Shown in pieces: positions 9,836-19,459 of a DNA stretch of 64,000 nt (positions within the stretch are counted from its first letter, which is position 1; each line of letters begins with the position of its first letter). Below the pieces are notes generated by a model, which was not told the origin of the DNA, made no database searches, and saw only the letters and a list, made by a program, of their open reading frames with translations. Source of the stretch: Tuwongella immobilis (lineage in GTDB: Bacteria > Planctomycetota > Planctomycetia > Gemmatales > Gemmataceae); NCBI RefSeq assembly GCF_901538355.1, contig NZ_LR593887.1, positions 5,742,920 to 5,806,919 on the forward strand, read 5' to 3'. A program made the translations under genes and the position numbers.

Positions 9836-10148
9836 AGCGTCCGACCCCTGATGTTCCGACTGGCAACCTGGAGAGGGAAACCACGCCCCCTGCGAGGGTT
9901 CGCACTCCTCCTTGATAGTATAGCCGATGCGAGGTCGGCACCGGACACCAAAGCGAGGAAATGCTGACATAATGTGTGCAATTTTGCTCGCCGCTGTCAA
10001 CGGAGATTCCCGAAGTTTTCGCATGGTGAGAATTCTGCCGAAAATCCCAAGACGACACTCGGTCAAGCCATAGGCTAATGACTTGCGAGTTGGTAGAATC
10101 AACGAGACAGTCTGGTGCTAGGGCACCGATTCAACGGTTGAGCGTGTC

Positions 10149-10700
10149 ATGAAAATTGTCCCCTATCCGCACCCGGCGTTACGCACCAAAGCAGAGCCGG
10201 TGAAGGCGATTGATAAAGACTTGCACCTGCTGGTCGGCCGCATGTTCGAGCTGATGTACGAACACGAAGGCTTGGGGTTGGCCGCGCCCCAAGTCGCGCA
10301 GGGCGTGCAAGTTCTGGTGATGAATTTCACCGGCAGCTCGAAGAATCCCGACACCGAATGCGTCGCCATCAACCCGGTGATTCTCGAAAGCAAAGGCTCG
10401 GTCGAAGACCGCGAAGGCTGTCTGAGTTTCCCCGGATTATTTCAACGGGTCCGACGCGCCAAGCAGGTCAAAGTGCAAGCCTACAATCTGAAGGGCGAAC
10501 TGTACGAAATGACGTGCAGCGATTTGATTGCCCGGATTTGGCAGCACGAAATCGATCACCTCAACGGAATGCTGTTCATCGATAAAATGAGCATGCTCGC
10601 GAAACTGGCGGCCAAGCCGGAAATCGAAGCGTTCAAAGCCGATTTCGACAAAGCCCTTCGCAAGGGCGACTATCCGCCCGGAATCGCCCCCAAATTCTGA
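10149..10700 (+). CDS. def: peptide deformylase Def
   Basis: Removes the formyl group from the N-terminal methionine of nascent proteins; a cytoplasmic metal enzyme. The three family motifs are all present in 183 residues: GLGLAAPQV (motif 1), EGCLSFP with the metal-binding Cys (motif 2), and QHEIDHLNG with both metal His and the catalytic Glu (motif 3). Length is normal for type I/II bacterial deformylases. It leads a same-strand run def-fmt-rsmB-miaB, so the formylation and deformylation enzymes are neighbours, a common bacterial arrangement. Confidence 0.96.
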   Translation: MKIVPYPHPALRTKAEPVKAIDKDLHLLVGRMFELMYEHEGLGLAAPQVAQGVQVLVMNFTGSSKNPDTECVAINPVILESKGSVEDREGCLSFPGLFQRVRRAKQVKVQAYNLKGELYEMTCSDLIARIWQHEIDHLNGMLFIDKMSMLAKLAAKPEIEAFKADFDKALRKGDYPPGIAPKF

Positions 10701-10821
10701 TCGGCGTTCACAAGCCATGCCGACCGACAATCCGGCCCTGCCCGGTTGTCCCGTGACCCGATTGGCAACCCGAAGCACCTTGATTGACCCGTAGCACCTT
10801 GTCAGCGGAGTATTGGCGATC

Positions 10822-11817
10822 GTGAGCGAATTGCGTTTAGTCATGATGGGCACTGGCACCTTTGCCGAGCCGACCCTAGAAGCGATTCTGGCCGGGCCGC
10901 ATCCCGTGGTGGGGCTGGTGACGCAGCCGGATCGCAGCGGATCGGTCGTGCGCGGCACCACTCGACAGACCGGCAAAGGGATGCGGACCATTGCCGAGGC
11001 CGCGAATGTCCCCGTCTATCAGCCCGAAAATATCAACACGCCCGAAGGCATTGCCGCCCTCGCCGCTTGGAAGCCCGATCTGCTCGTAGTGGCGGCCTAT
11101 GGCCAAATTCTGGCGGATGCCGTGATCGAAACCGCGAGATTGGGGGCGATCAACGTCCATGCGTCGCTGCTGCCGAAATATCGCGGCGCGGCACCAATCG
11201 CCTGGGCAATCGAGCGCGGCGAGTCCGATAGCGGCATCACCATCATTCGCATCACCACCGGACTCGATGCCGGAGAGATGCTCGCACAACAGGCCGTATC
11301 GATTCTGCCCGACGAAACCTCCGGCGAACTCGAAGCCCGACTCGCCCCCATTGGCGGGGCCATGGCCTGCGAGGTGATTCAGCAAATCGTGGCGGGCACC
11401 GTCCGTGGCATTGCCCAAGATGCCAGTCTGGTGACTCGAGCACCGAAGATTCGCAAGGAACAGGGACTCATTGATTGGAGCATGCCCGCCGAGCGCATCG
11501 CGCGACGGGTGCGAGCATTCCAACCCTGGCCCAGCGCGTACACCTTTCTGCATCGGCAGGGGAAACCACCGATGCGCCTGATTTTGAATCGCACTCAGGC
11601 GACGGAAGCGGCTCCAGCGTCGCTCCCCGACGAACCGGGGCGATTGGCCAGCGAAGCCGGTCTGCTGCATGTTCGGTGCGGCAGCGGCGTGCTGACCCTT
11701 CACGAACTGCAACCAGCGGGAAAAAAACGCATGTCTGCGGCTGAATTTTTGCGGGGGTACACCGTCCAACCCACCGACTTGGTCGGTCCCGAGTCTCTGT
11801 CGGGAGGCCCGGCATGA
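10822..11817 (+). CDS. fmt: methionyl-tRNA formyltransferase Fmt
   Basis: Formylates initiator Met-tRNA using 10-formyl-THF. The 331-residue protein has the N-terminal formyltransferase fold (LRLVMMGTGTFAEPTL, NVHASLLPKYRGAAPI with catalytic Asn/His, and GITIIRITTGLDAGEML with the catalytic Asp) and a C-terminal OB-like tRNA domain (ARRVRAFQPWPSAYTF). The GTG start at 10822 is preferred because GGAG lies 11 nt upstream; a TTG 9 nt earlier sits too close to that sequence. The stop overlaps the next ATG as ATGA, implying translational coupling with rsmB. Confidence 0.95.
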   Translation: MSELRLVMMGTGTFAEPTLEAILAGPHPVVGLVTQPDRSGSVVRGTTRQTGKGMRTIAEAANVPVYQPENINTPEGIAALAAWKPDLLVVAAYGQILADAVIETARLGAINVHASLLPKYRGAAPIAWAIERGESDSGITIIRITTGLDAGEMLAQQAVSILPDETSGELEARLAPIGGAMACEVIQQIVAGTVRGIAQDASLVTRAPKIRKEQGLIDWSMPAERIARRVRAFQPWPSAYTFLHRQGKPPMRLILNRTQATEAAPASLPDEPGRLASEAGLLHVRCGSGVLTLHELQPAGKKRMSAAEFLRGYTVQPTDLVGPESLSGGPA

Positions 11818-13163
11818 CTCCGCGCCACTTGGTGCTGCAAATGCTCGCCCGCAGCCGGAAAAAGGAATCCTTCTCCGGGGCGATCCTCGATGATGCCTTA
11901 ACGCAAGCTGTCGGCATGTCCCCCGTGGATAAGCGGCTGGCCACCCACCTGTTTTTGGGCATGATCCGCCGCGAGGCCACGCTCGATGCGATGATGAAAC
12001 CATTCTCGCATCGCCCGCTCATCGAGATTCAAAGCGAAGTGCGAGACTTGGTCCGCATGGGCATTTATCAGATTGCCTGCATGACACAGATTCCGCCTCA
12101 TGCGGCAGTGTACGAAACCGTCGAAATTGCCCGCGCGGTCAATCCCCGGTCGCTGGGATTCGTCAACGGCGTGTTGCGGCGGATTACCGAACTGGTCACC
12201 GATCGCAAAGTCTATGCGCCATCGGAAGATGCGCTGCCGATGGATGATGGACACTATCGACAATTATCGCGGAATTTGTTCCCCGATCCGCGTCGGATGC
12301 CCGCGGAATATCTCGCCGAAGCCTTTGGCTGGCCGTTCTGGTTGAGTCGGCGGCGAATTGCCCAACTCGGCTGGGATTCCTGCCTGCGCCAGGGATTTTG
12401 GTTTCTGACGCATCCGCCGTTGTATCTGCGGGTGAATCGGCTGAAAACGACTCGCGAAGCCTACATGGAGATGCTGACGGCGGCGAATATCGCCCACGAA
12501 CCGGCGACGCATCCGCAGGCGATTCGCATGATTGGCGGGCACAACATTCGCGCGCTGCCCGGCTATGCCGAGGGGCTGTTTGCCGTGCAGGATGAATCGT
12601 CCATTCGCGTGGGCAGTGCCCTGTCGCCGAAGCCGGGGATGCGAGTGCTGGATCTGTGTGCGGCACCGGGTGGCAAGACAACGCATCTGGCAGAACTGAT
12701 GGATAACCAAGGCGAAATCATCGCCTGCGACATCGAAGCCGATCGATTGAAGAGTGTCTCATCGTTGGCCGAACGCCTGGGGTTAGCCTGCATTCAAACG
12801 CAGGCCATTGCGAAGGATGGCACCCCGCCGGATGGCCCGTTCGATATGGCACTGGTGGATGTTCCGTGCAGCAACACGGGGGTGATGGGCCGCCGACCGG
12901 AATTACGCAACCGCTTGAAGCCAAACGAGTTGCCGCACTTGGTCCAATTGCAAACCCGCTTGCTGGAACAAGCCGCCGATCGGGTCAAACCGGGTGGCGT
13001 GCTGGTCTATTCCACCTGCAGCATTGAGCCGGAAGAAGATGGCCTGCTCGCCCGGGCCTTCCCGAAATTGCGTCCCGAATGGGTGATCGAAGCCGATGAA
13101 CTGACGTTGCCCGGCCGCCCCAGCGATGGTGGCTACTGGGCCCGATTCCGACGCCAAGGATGA
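11814..13163 (+). CDS. rsmB: 16S rRNA m5C967 methyltransferase RsmB
   Basis: Methylates a cytosine of 16S rRNA using SAM. The 449-residue protein has an N-terminal NusB-like helical domain (~1-150) and a C-terminal Rossmann methyltransferase: LDLCAAPGGKTTHLAEL (SAM loop), ALVDVPCSNTGVMGRRPE (motif IV with Cys) and VYSTCSIEPEEDG (motif VI catalytic Cys). Length and order match RsmB/Sun. The start overlaps the fmt stop by 4 bp and its own stop touches the miaB region, so the genes are probably one transcript. Confidence 0.93.
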   Translation: MTPRHLVLQMLARSRKKESFSGAILDDALTQAVGMSPVDKRLATHLFLGMIRREATLDAMMKPFSHRPLIEIQSEVRDLVRMGIYQIACMTQIPPHAAVYETVEIARAVNPRSLGFVNGVLRRITELVTDRKVYAPSEDALPMDDGHYRQLSRNLFPDPRRMPAEYLAEAFGWPFWLSRRRIAQLGWDSCLRQGFWFLTHPPLYLRVNRLKTTREAYMEMLTAANIAHEPATHPQAIRMIGGHNIRALPGYAEGLFAVQDESSIRVGSALSPKPGMRVLDLCAAPGGKTTHLAELMDNQGEIIACDIEADRLKSVSSLAERLGLACIQTQAIAKDGTPPDGPFDMALVDVPCSNTGVMGRRPELRNRLKPNELPHLVQLQTRLLEQAADRVKPGGVLVYSTCSIEPEEDGLLARAFPKLRPEWVIEADELTLPGRPSDGGYWARFRRQG

Positions 13164-13171
13164 TTCGCACC

Positions 13172-14842
13172 ATGGCCCAGAAAGTTTACATCGAAACCGT
13201 CGGCTGCCAGATGAACGTCTTGGACAGCGAACTGGTTGTTGGCAGTCTGCGTCGCCAGGGGTATGAACTCACCTCGGTGCCCACGGAAGCGGATGTGATT
13301 CTGTTCAACACCTGCTCCGTGCGAGCCCATGCCGAAGAGAAAATCTACTCGGCACTGGGCCGAATCGCCGCCCACAAGCGGGAGAACCCGGAAAAAGTCA
13401 TCGGCGTATTGGGCTGCATGGCGCAGAAGGATCAGGAATTGGTCCGCAAGCGTGCCCCGTATGTGGATCTCGTCGTTGGCACCGGGCAATTGTCGCAAGT
13501 TCCGAAGCTGATTGATGTTGTGCGCGAAACTCGCGTGCCGCAATACGCGCTCAGTCTGGGTCGCAAAGACGGCGACCGCGCCGAGGTCGAAGCCAGCTTT
13601 GAAAGTTACGATCCCGCACGCGATCCATCGATGCGTCCCACGCCATTCCAGGCGTATGTTCGCATTCAAATCGGCTGCGACAAATTTTGCACCTATTGCA
13701 TTGTGCCCAGCACGCGCGGCCCCGAGCAGAGTCGGCACCCGGATGCCATTGTCCGCGAAGTGCAGCAACTCGCCGCCGAGGGGTGCAAAGAAGTCACGCT
13801 GCTGGGGCAGACCGTCAACAGCTACCGCTATCGCCACGGGGATGGCCGCACCACCCGACTCAGCGACCTGCTGTTGAGCATGCACGATACGACCGGAATC
13901 GAGCGCATCAAATTTGTGACGAATTTCCCCCGCGACATGGGCGACGATCTCTTGGATGCCGTGCGGGATCTGCCGAAAGTCTCGAAATATCTGCACGTTC
14001 CGGTGCAATCGGGCTGCAACGAGATGCTCAAGCGGATGAAGCGTACCTACACCGTCGAGCAATACTGGGAGATGCTTCACCGCAGCCGCGAGCGCATCCC
14101 CGGCGTCGCCATTTCCAGCGACTTTATCGTCGGCTTCTGCGGCGAGACGGAAGAATCGTTCCAGAAAACCTGCGACTTAGTCCGCGAGGCGAAATTCAAG
14201 AATAGCTTCATCTTCAAATACAGCACCCGCCCCGGCACGAAGGCGGATGAACTGTATGCGGATGATATTTCCGAGGAAGTCAAACGGCGACGCAATCAGG
14301 AATTGCTGGCCATTCAGAACGTCAACTGCCTGGCGGATCATCGCTCGCGCATCGGGGCGATTGAAACCGTTCTGGTGGAAGGCCCCAGCAAAGCCGCCCA
14401 GCGTCAGCGTCCCGAACATGCCCACGCCCCCGAAGGCGGCGAACATGCCCCGAATCCCGGCCATGACCATCGCCATTCGCATGATTCGGACGGCGAACCG
14501 ATGTCGGTCGTCCACGGGGCGGCAACTGGGCCGATTCAGCTCACCGGACGCACGAACACCGATCATATCGTGGTGTTCCAAGGGAATCCGCGATTGATTG
14601 GTCGCATGGTGCAAATCGCCGTCCATGAAGCGTCACCGTTCACGCTGTATGGCACGATTCTGACCGGCGAACAGATCGGCGTGTCGGAATTGGCCATCGT
14701 GGAATCGAGCGATTCGACCGCAAGTACCGACTGCGGCGACGATTGCGGCCATTCCCACACGGGCGATCACACGGGCGATCACGCGGGCGCGCATTCCGAA
14801 TCTGGCGAGAATGGCTCGCGGATTGGTCTGCCGATTATTTAA
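13172..14842 (+). CDS. miaB: tRNA 2-methylthio-N6-isopentenyladenosine-37 synthase MiaB with histidine-rich insertions
   Basis: A radical-SAM methylthiotransferase acting on i6A37 of tRNAs. UPF0004 cysteines are in ETVGCQMN, NTCSVR and GCMAQ; the radical-SAM cluster motif CDKFCTYC is at ~169-176; the TRAM domain is C-terminal. At 556 residues it is ~100 longer than usual. Two His-rich segments explain much of the excess: one inside the TRAM domain (~413-450; EHAHAPEGGEHAP, GHDHRHSHDSD) and one at the C-terminus (~520-550; CGDDCGHSHTGDHTGDHAGAH). The start at MAQKVYIETVGC matches the family; an in-frame ATG four codons earlier overlaps the rsmB stop. The insertions are discussed in the findings. 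Confidence 0.92.
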   Translation: MAQKVYIETVGCQMNVLDSELVVGSLRRQGYELTSVPTEADVILFNTCSVRAHAEEKIYSALGRIAAHKRENPEKVIGVLGCMAQKDQELVRKRAPYVDLVVGTGQLSQVPKLIDVVRETRVPQYALSLGRKDGDRAEVEASFESYDPARDPSMRPTPFQAYVRIQIGCDKFCTYCIVPSTRGPEQSRHPDAIVREVQQLAAEGCKEVTLLGQTVNSYRYRHGDGRTTRLSDLLLSMHDTTGIERIKFVTNFPRDMGDDLLDAVRDLPKVSKYLHVPVQSGCNEMLKRMKRTYTVEQYWEMLHRSRERIPGVAISSDFIVGFCGETEESFQKTCDLVREAKFKNSFIFKYSTRPGTKADELYADDISEEVKRRRNQELLAIQNVNCLADHRSRIGAIETVLVEGPSKAAQRQRPEHAHAPEGGEHAPNPGHDHRHSHDSDGEPMSVVHGAATGPIQLTGRTNTDHIVVFQGNPRLIGRMVQIAVHEASPFTLYGTILTGEQIGVSELAIVESSDSTASTDCGDDCGHSHTGDHTGDHAGAHSESGENGSRIGLPII

Positions 14843-14878
14843 GCGCATGGCACCGCTATTCCGCCACACAAAATGAAG

Positions 14879-14918
14879 GCGAGGCATGCACTCTCCCAGT
14901 CGAGAGCGCATGCCCCGC
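14879..14918. terminator. inverted repeat between convergent miaB and hypothetical gene
   Basis: Arms GCGAGGCATGCACTCTC and GAGAGCGCATGCCCCGC pair with two mismatches around a 6-nt loop. It occupies the space between convergent genes and probably ends one or both transcripts; no T run is visible. Confidence 0.5.
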
Positions 14919-14936
14919 GGTATTTCGGGCCGGCGA

Positions 14937-15398
14937 TCAATATTCTTGCAACAGCAAATTTCCGTCGGCGTCGAAGAAGCCTTTGGAATCAATCTGATAG
15001 ATGCCTTCGAGCTTCGCTGCCAGGAACCGCATCAGTGTTTCGCAAACGCGATCGAGCGTCACCTCATCGGCATGATCGATCGGCCTGCGGATGGTGAAAA
15101 GCTGCTGGGTTTGGATCACCCGCTCCATCAGCATGCCATGATTGGGGCTGAAATCCTGCGTTTCCAGGAAGGCGGCCCAACTGTTGAGATCATCCCGAAT
15201 GTCATCTTCCTTGGTGAGATACCGATCCAAGGGAATCGGTGCCTGCTCATTGCCGGGCAAAATGAGCTGACAGCCGGTCCACCCCAGGTCATCGCCCCGG
15301 AAATGGCCCTGAACCGTCAGCCCCTGCTCGGCCAAATGCTCCAACAAACGAACGGGAGCGATCATCTCAGGGCTGGCAGCGAACACGCGATACCACAT
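14937..15398 (-). CDS. conserved-looking hypothetical protein
   Basis: A 153-residue soluble protein, not recognised. It begins MWYRVFAASPEMIAPVRLLEHL, has no signal peptide or membrane segment, and alternates predicted strands and helices (GLTVQGHFRGDDLGWTGCQLIL, ETLMRFLAAKLEGIYQID). The C-terminal DADGNLLLQEY reads like a short EF-hand-like loop but is too small to call. It lies 23 bp downstream of the MoxR ATPase gene on the same strand and may be co-transcribed with it. Codon use matches its neighbours. I infer it is a real gene from coding quality and position. Confidence 0.65.
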   Translation of the reverse strand: MWYRVFAASPEMIAPVRLLEHLAEQGLTVQGHFRGDDLGWTGCQLILPGNEQAPIPLDRYLTKEDDIRDDLNSWAAFLETQDFSPNHGMLMERVIQTQQLFTIRRPIDHADEVTLDRVCETLMRFLAAKLEGIYQIDSKGFFDADGNLLLQEY

Positions 15399-15421
15399 AC
15401 AACATCATTCCGATCGAGAGA

Positions 15422-16450
<1,029 letters not shown>

Positions 16451-16611
16451 GCGACAGTCCTTCCTGCTCATCCACTCGCCGGGATACCGGGCCACGCTCC
16501 GCGGAGGTTTGCCCTTATTGTAGAGATCCCCCCCCGATGCGTGCAAAGAGATCCCGACCGATTTCCCAGATGGTCGGGAGTTCGCCGCTGGTCGGGAGTC
16601 CGCCGAGGGAT

Positions 16612-17529
16612 TCACCCCTCGCGCGGGTCGGTCAGCCAGTTGGCCAGTTCGCCACGCTCGCGTTCCTGCCGCAACCAGTTCACCAACCGTTGAAATCGCT
16701 TCGTCTGAAACCGCATCGTGTTCCAGCCCATGCCGACGCTGCGCTTGGGTGGCTCATCGCCCAAGGTGCGGTAGATCCGCCCAGGATGCGAATCGAGCGT
16801 CGCGGCCATCTGCGGAATCAGCGAAATTCCCACCCCCAGCCGCACCAATTCCTGCACGGTCAGCAGTTGATGAATCTCGGCGGTCACCAAGGGCATCCAC
16901 TGATGCCGCGCACAAAAGGTCAGCGCATTATCCGTGAGACAATGCGTTTCGTTGAGCAGAATGAATGGCTCATTCTGAATCATCTCCAACCGCAGCCGTG
17001 AATGCACGGCCAGCCGATGGGTTGCGGGCAGCACCACTTGCAATTCCTCGTCAAAGAGCGATTCGCAAAAGAACTGCTCCGCTTGCACGGGGACGGCCAG
17101 AATTGCCAAATCGACACTGCCATCCGCAATTCGCTTGAGCAGATTCGCCGTGGTTTCTTCCACCACTTCGATCTGCAACCCGGGCATGGCTTGTGCCACA
17201 CGGACCAACAATCGCGGCAGCCAATACGGCGCAATGGTGGGAATCGCCCCGACGACGATCTTCCCCTGATCCGGCGAATCCACCAGTTGCGCTTTGGTGT
17301 CATCGAGCAGTCGCAGAATTTGCACGGCCCGCGTTTGGAATTGTCGGCCCGCCTCGGTGAGTTGGACACTGCGGCCCAATCGCTCGAACAGCGGTTGCCC
17401 CAATTCGCGTTCGAGTTTCGCAATTTGTTGACTCAGCGAGGGTTGCGCGACGTGGCACATTTCCGCCGCTCGGGTGAAATTCCCCAGCTCGGCCAACCGG
17501 ACAAAGTAGCGCAGTTGATGAATTTCCAT
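16612..17529 (-). CDS. oxyR: LysR-family regulator, OxyR-like peroxide sensor
   Basis: A 305-residue LysR-type regulator. The N-terminal HTH (LAELGNFTRAAEMCHVAQPS, then LSQQIAKLERELGQPLFER) is followed by a substrate-binding fold. Within it, ETHCLTDNALTFC places Cys197 and Cys206 nine residues apart, the same spacing and sequence context as the redox pair Cys199/Cys208 of E. coli OxyR. It is transcribed divergently from a catalase gene, the classic OxyR target. The start MEIHQLRYFV is the family N-terminus; the longer open frame would run into katA. A palindrome fitting an OxyR operator lies in the 214-bp intergenic space. Function as a peroxide sensor is inferred from the cysteine pair and context. 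Confidence 0.85.
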   Translation of the reverse strand: MEIHQLRYFVRLAELGNFTRAAEMCHVAQPSLSQQIAKLERELGQPLFERLGRSVQLTEAGRQFQTRAVQILRLLDDTKAQLVDSPDQGKIVVGAIPTIAPYWLPRLLVRVAQAMPGLQIEVVEETTANLLKRIADGSVDLAILAVPVQAEQFFCESLFDEELQVVLPATHRLAVHSRLRLEMIQNEPFILLNETHCLTDNALTFCARHQWMPLVTAEIHQLLTVQELVRLGVGISLIPQMAATLDSHPGRIYRTLGDEPPKRSVGMGWNTMRFQTKRFQRLVNWLRQERERGELANWLTDPREG

Positions 17530-17615
17530 CACAAGCCCCGGTTCGTTGGGAATTCGTCGCCCCGCTCCCGTTACCCATAGCCGCCCCATCCCCGCCGGAC
17601 CAGCCGCCATCCCAT

Positions 17616-17632
17616 CATAGGCGCTGCCTATG
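17616..17632. promoter_or_regulatory. putative OxyR/LysR operator between oxyR and katA
   Basis: CATAGGCGCTGCCTATG is a 7-bp perfect inverted repeat with a 3-nt spacer and contains ATAG-N7-CTAT, the OxyR half-site pattern. It is 87 bp from the regulator start and 112 bp from the catalase start. A second, correctly phased ATAG-N7-CTAT was not found. Confidence 0.55.
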
Positions 17633-17743
17633 GCAGCCAGAGGTAGCACGTCTTCGACCAAATCGATTCTCGGCGTTACCATTCTGACATACCAAACGCC
17701 CCACATCACACGGATGACGGGCGACTTTCCCGGAGGAACGACG

Positions 17744-19321
17744 ATGAATCTGAAGCGATCGGTTCTGTCGGCGGTGGCAGCCCTGGCGACCACTTCGGCG
17801 TTTGCTCAAGAGTCGGTGACGCCTCCCGTGACCGCCCCACGCGTGCCGTTGACCGAAGATGGCGGCCAGCCGGTGGGCAATAATCAGCATAGCCGCACCG
17901 CGGGCGAACGTGGCCCCGTGCTGCTGGATAACTTCCATCTCATTCAAAAACTCGCCCGATTTGACCGCGAACGCATCCCGGAACGGGTCGTGCATGCTCG
18001 CGGAGTTGGTGCCCATGGCGAATTCGTCAGCTATGGCAATTTCTCGGAATTCACCAAAGCCAAACTGCTGTCCGAAAAAGGGAAGAAGACCGCGGCATTC
18101 GTGCGATTCAGCACCGTGATCCACCCCAACGGCTCGCCCGAACAGCTTCGCGATCCCCGTGGATTTGCCGTGAAACTCTACACCGAAGAAGGCAACTGGG
18201 ACATTGTCGGCAATAATCTGCCCGTGTTCTTCATCCGCGATGCCATGAAGTTCCCGGACATGGTGCATAGCCTGAAGCCCAGCCCCGTGACCAATCAGCA
18301 AGATCCGAATCGATTCTTCGATTTCTTCAGTCATGTGCCCGAAGCCACGCACATGCTCACCTTTGTCTTCAGCGACCAAGGAACCCCGAAGAATCTGCGG
18401 CAAATGGATGGCTTTGGTGTGCATGCCTTCAAATGGGTCAACGCCCAGGGCGACGTGCATTATGTGAAATTCACCTGGCACAGCCTGCAAGGACACGCGA
18501 CCGACACCGCTGCCGAAGCCGCGACTGCTTCTGCGGCCAATCATAGCGGTCACTCGGCGGATCTGTACGACGCCATTCGCAAGGGTGAATTCCCGTCTTG
18601 GGAACTCCGCGTACAACTGCTCAAGCCCAGCGATCTGGAAAAGTTTGAGTTCGACCCACTTGATGCGACCAAAGTGTGGCCCAATGTGCCGGAAATCAAA
18701 GTCGGTAAACTCACGCTCAACCGGGTGCCGGATAATTTCTTCCAGTTCACGGAACAAGCGGCGTTCAGCCCCGGGATGGTGGTTCCGGGTGTCGAGCCGA
18801 GTGAGGATCGTCTGCTGCAAGGTCGGCTGTTTAGCTATGCGGATACGCAACGCTACCGGATGGGTGCCAATTACCTGATGCTGCCGGTGAATCGCCCGTA
18901 CGCGGCAGTCCACAGCAACAATCAAGATGGCAGCATGAATTTCGGGCAAACCGCCTCCGATGTCAACTACGAACCGAGCCGCACCAACGGCAGCCGACGC
19001 GATGATGCGGAAGCCGAATATTCCAAAGCACCGCTCACCGGTGGAATCCAACAGCAACGCATCCGCAAGACGGACAATTTCCGGCAAGCGGGCGACCGAT
19101 TGCGAGCCATGAGCAAGAGCGAACACGCGAATTTCCTGGCGAATTTGGCCGGCGATTTGGGCAAAGTTCGCGATGTTCAAACGCGGATCATCATGGTGTC
19201 GTACTTCTTCCAAGCTGATCCGGCAACGGGCGAAGCACTCGCCAAGGCGGTGGATGTCTCCATGGAAGCGGTGCATGCCGCCGTCGTCGCTCAGGCCATG
19301 CAACCCACCTCGCGGCGATAA
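17744..19321 (+). CDS. katA: exported heme catalase
   Basis: Dismutates hydrogen peroxide. The 525-residue protein starts with the signal peptide MNLKRSVLSAVAALATTSAFAQ, so it is probably periplasmic. Catalytic His is in RVVHARGVGAHGEF, the distal Asn in NNLPVFFIRDAMKFPD, and the heme-ligand Tyr in RLFSYADTQRYRMG. GGAGGAACGACG precedes the ATG. The size fits small-subunit, clade 1 or 3 catalases. The upstream divergent OxyR-like gene and the downstream ankyrin gene form a peroxide-defence cassette similar to the catalase-ankyrin pairs known in other bacteria. The symbol katA is used by analogy. Confidence 0.94.
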   Translation: MNLKRSVLSAVAALATTSAFAQESVTPPVTAPRVPLTEDGGQPVGNNQHSRTAGERGPVLLDNFHLIQKLARFDRERIPERVVHARGVGAHGEFVSYGNFSEFTKAKLLSEKGKKTAAFVRFSTVIHPNGSPEQLRDPRGFAVKLYTEEGNWDIVGNNLPVFFIRDAMKFPDMVHSLKPSPVTNQQDPNRFFDFFSHVPEATHMLTFVFSDQGTPKNLRQMDGFGVHAFKWVNAQGDVHYVKFTWHSLQGHATDTAAEAATASAANHSGHSADLYDAIRKGEFPSWELRVQLLKPSDLEKFEFDPLDATKVWPNVPEIKVGKLTLNRVPDNFFQFTEQAAFSPGMVVPGVEPSEDRLLQGRLFSYADTQRYRMGANYLMLPVNRPYAAVHSNNQDGSMNFGQTASDVNYEPSRTNGSRRDDAEAEYSKAPLTGGIQQQRIRKTDNFRQAGDRLRAMSKSEHANFLANLAGDLGKVRDVQTRIIMVSYFFQADPATGEALAKAVDVSMEAVHAAVVAQAMQPTSRR

Positions 19322-19343
19322 GTCGTTGCCAGGCAACCACATT

Positions 19344-19373
19344 CCGCAGTCGCCGAACTCGCAGCGACTGCGG
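19344..19373 (+). terminator. first of two tandem hairpins after katA
   Basis: CCGCAGTCGC and GCGACTGCGG form a 10-bp perfect stem with a 10-nt loop, 23 bp after the catalase stop. There is no T tract. Confidence 0.4.
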
Positions 19374-19415
19374 CCCGGAATCGGCTCGCCTCACCCGCAA
19401 ATGCCGATTCCGGGC
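19373..19415 (+). terminator. second tandem hairpin between katA and ankyrin gene
   Basis: GCCCGGAATCGGC and GCCGATTCCGGGC form a 13-bp perfect stem with a 17-nt loop. Lacking a T tract, it may reduce read-through or protect the 3' end of the katA message instead of ending it completely. Confidence 0.4.
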
Positions 19416-19459
19416 GGGGCTCCCCGCATCACGGAAATCTTCGCGGAAGGAATGACGTC

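Noticed and set aside
17577-17591. Possible second OxyR half-site (ATAG) near the regulator gene
   Set aside because: It is 40 bp from the main site, out of the 22-bp phase, and its partner half is absent.
17615-19342. 575-codon minus-strand open frame opposite katA
   Set aside because: Antisense shadow of a complete catalase.
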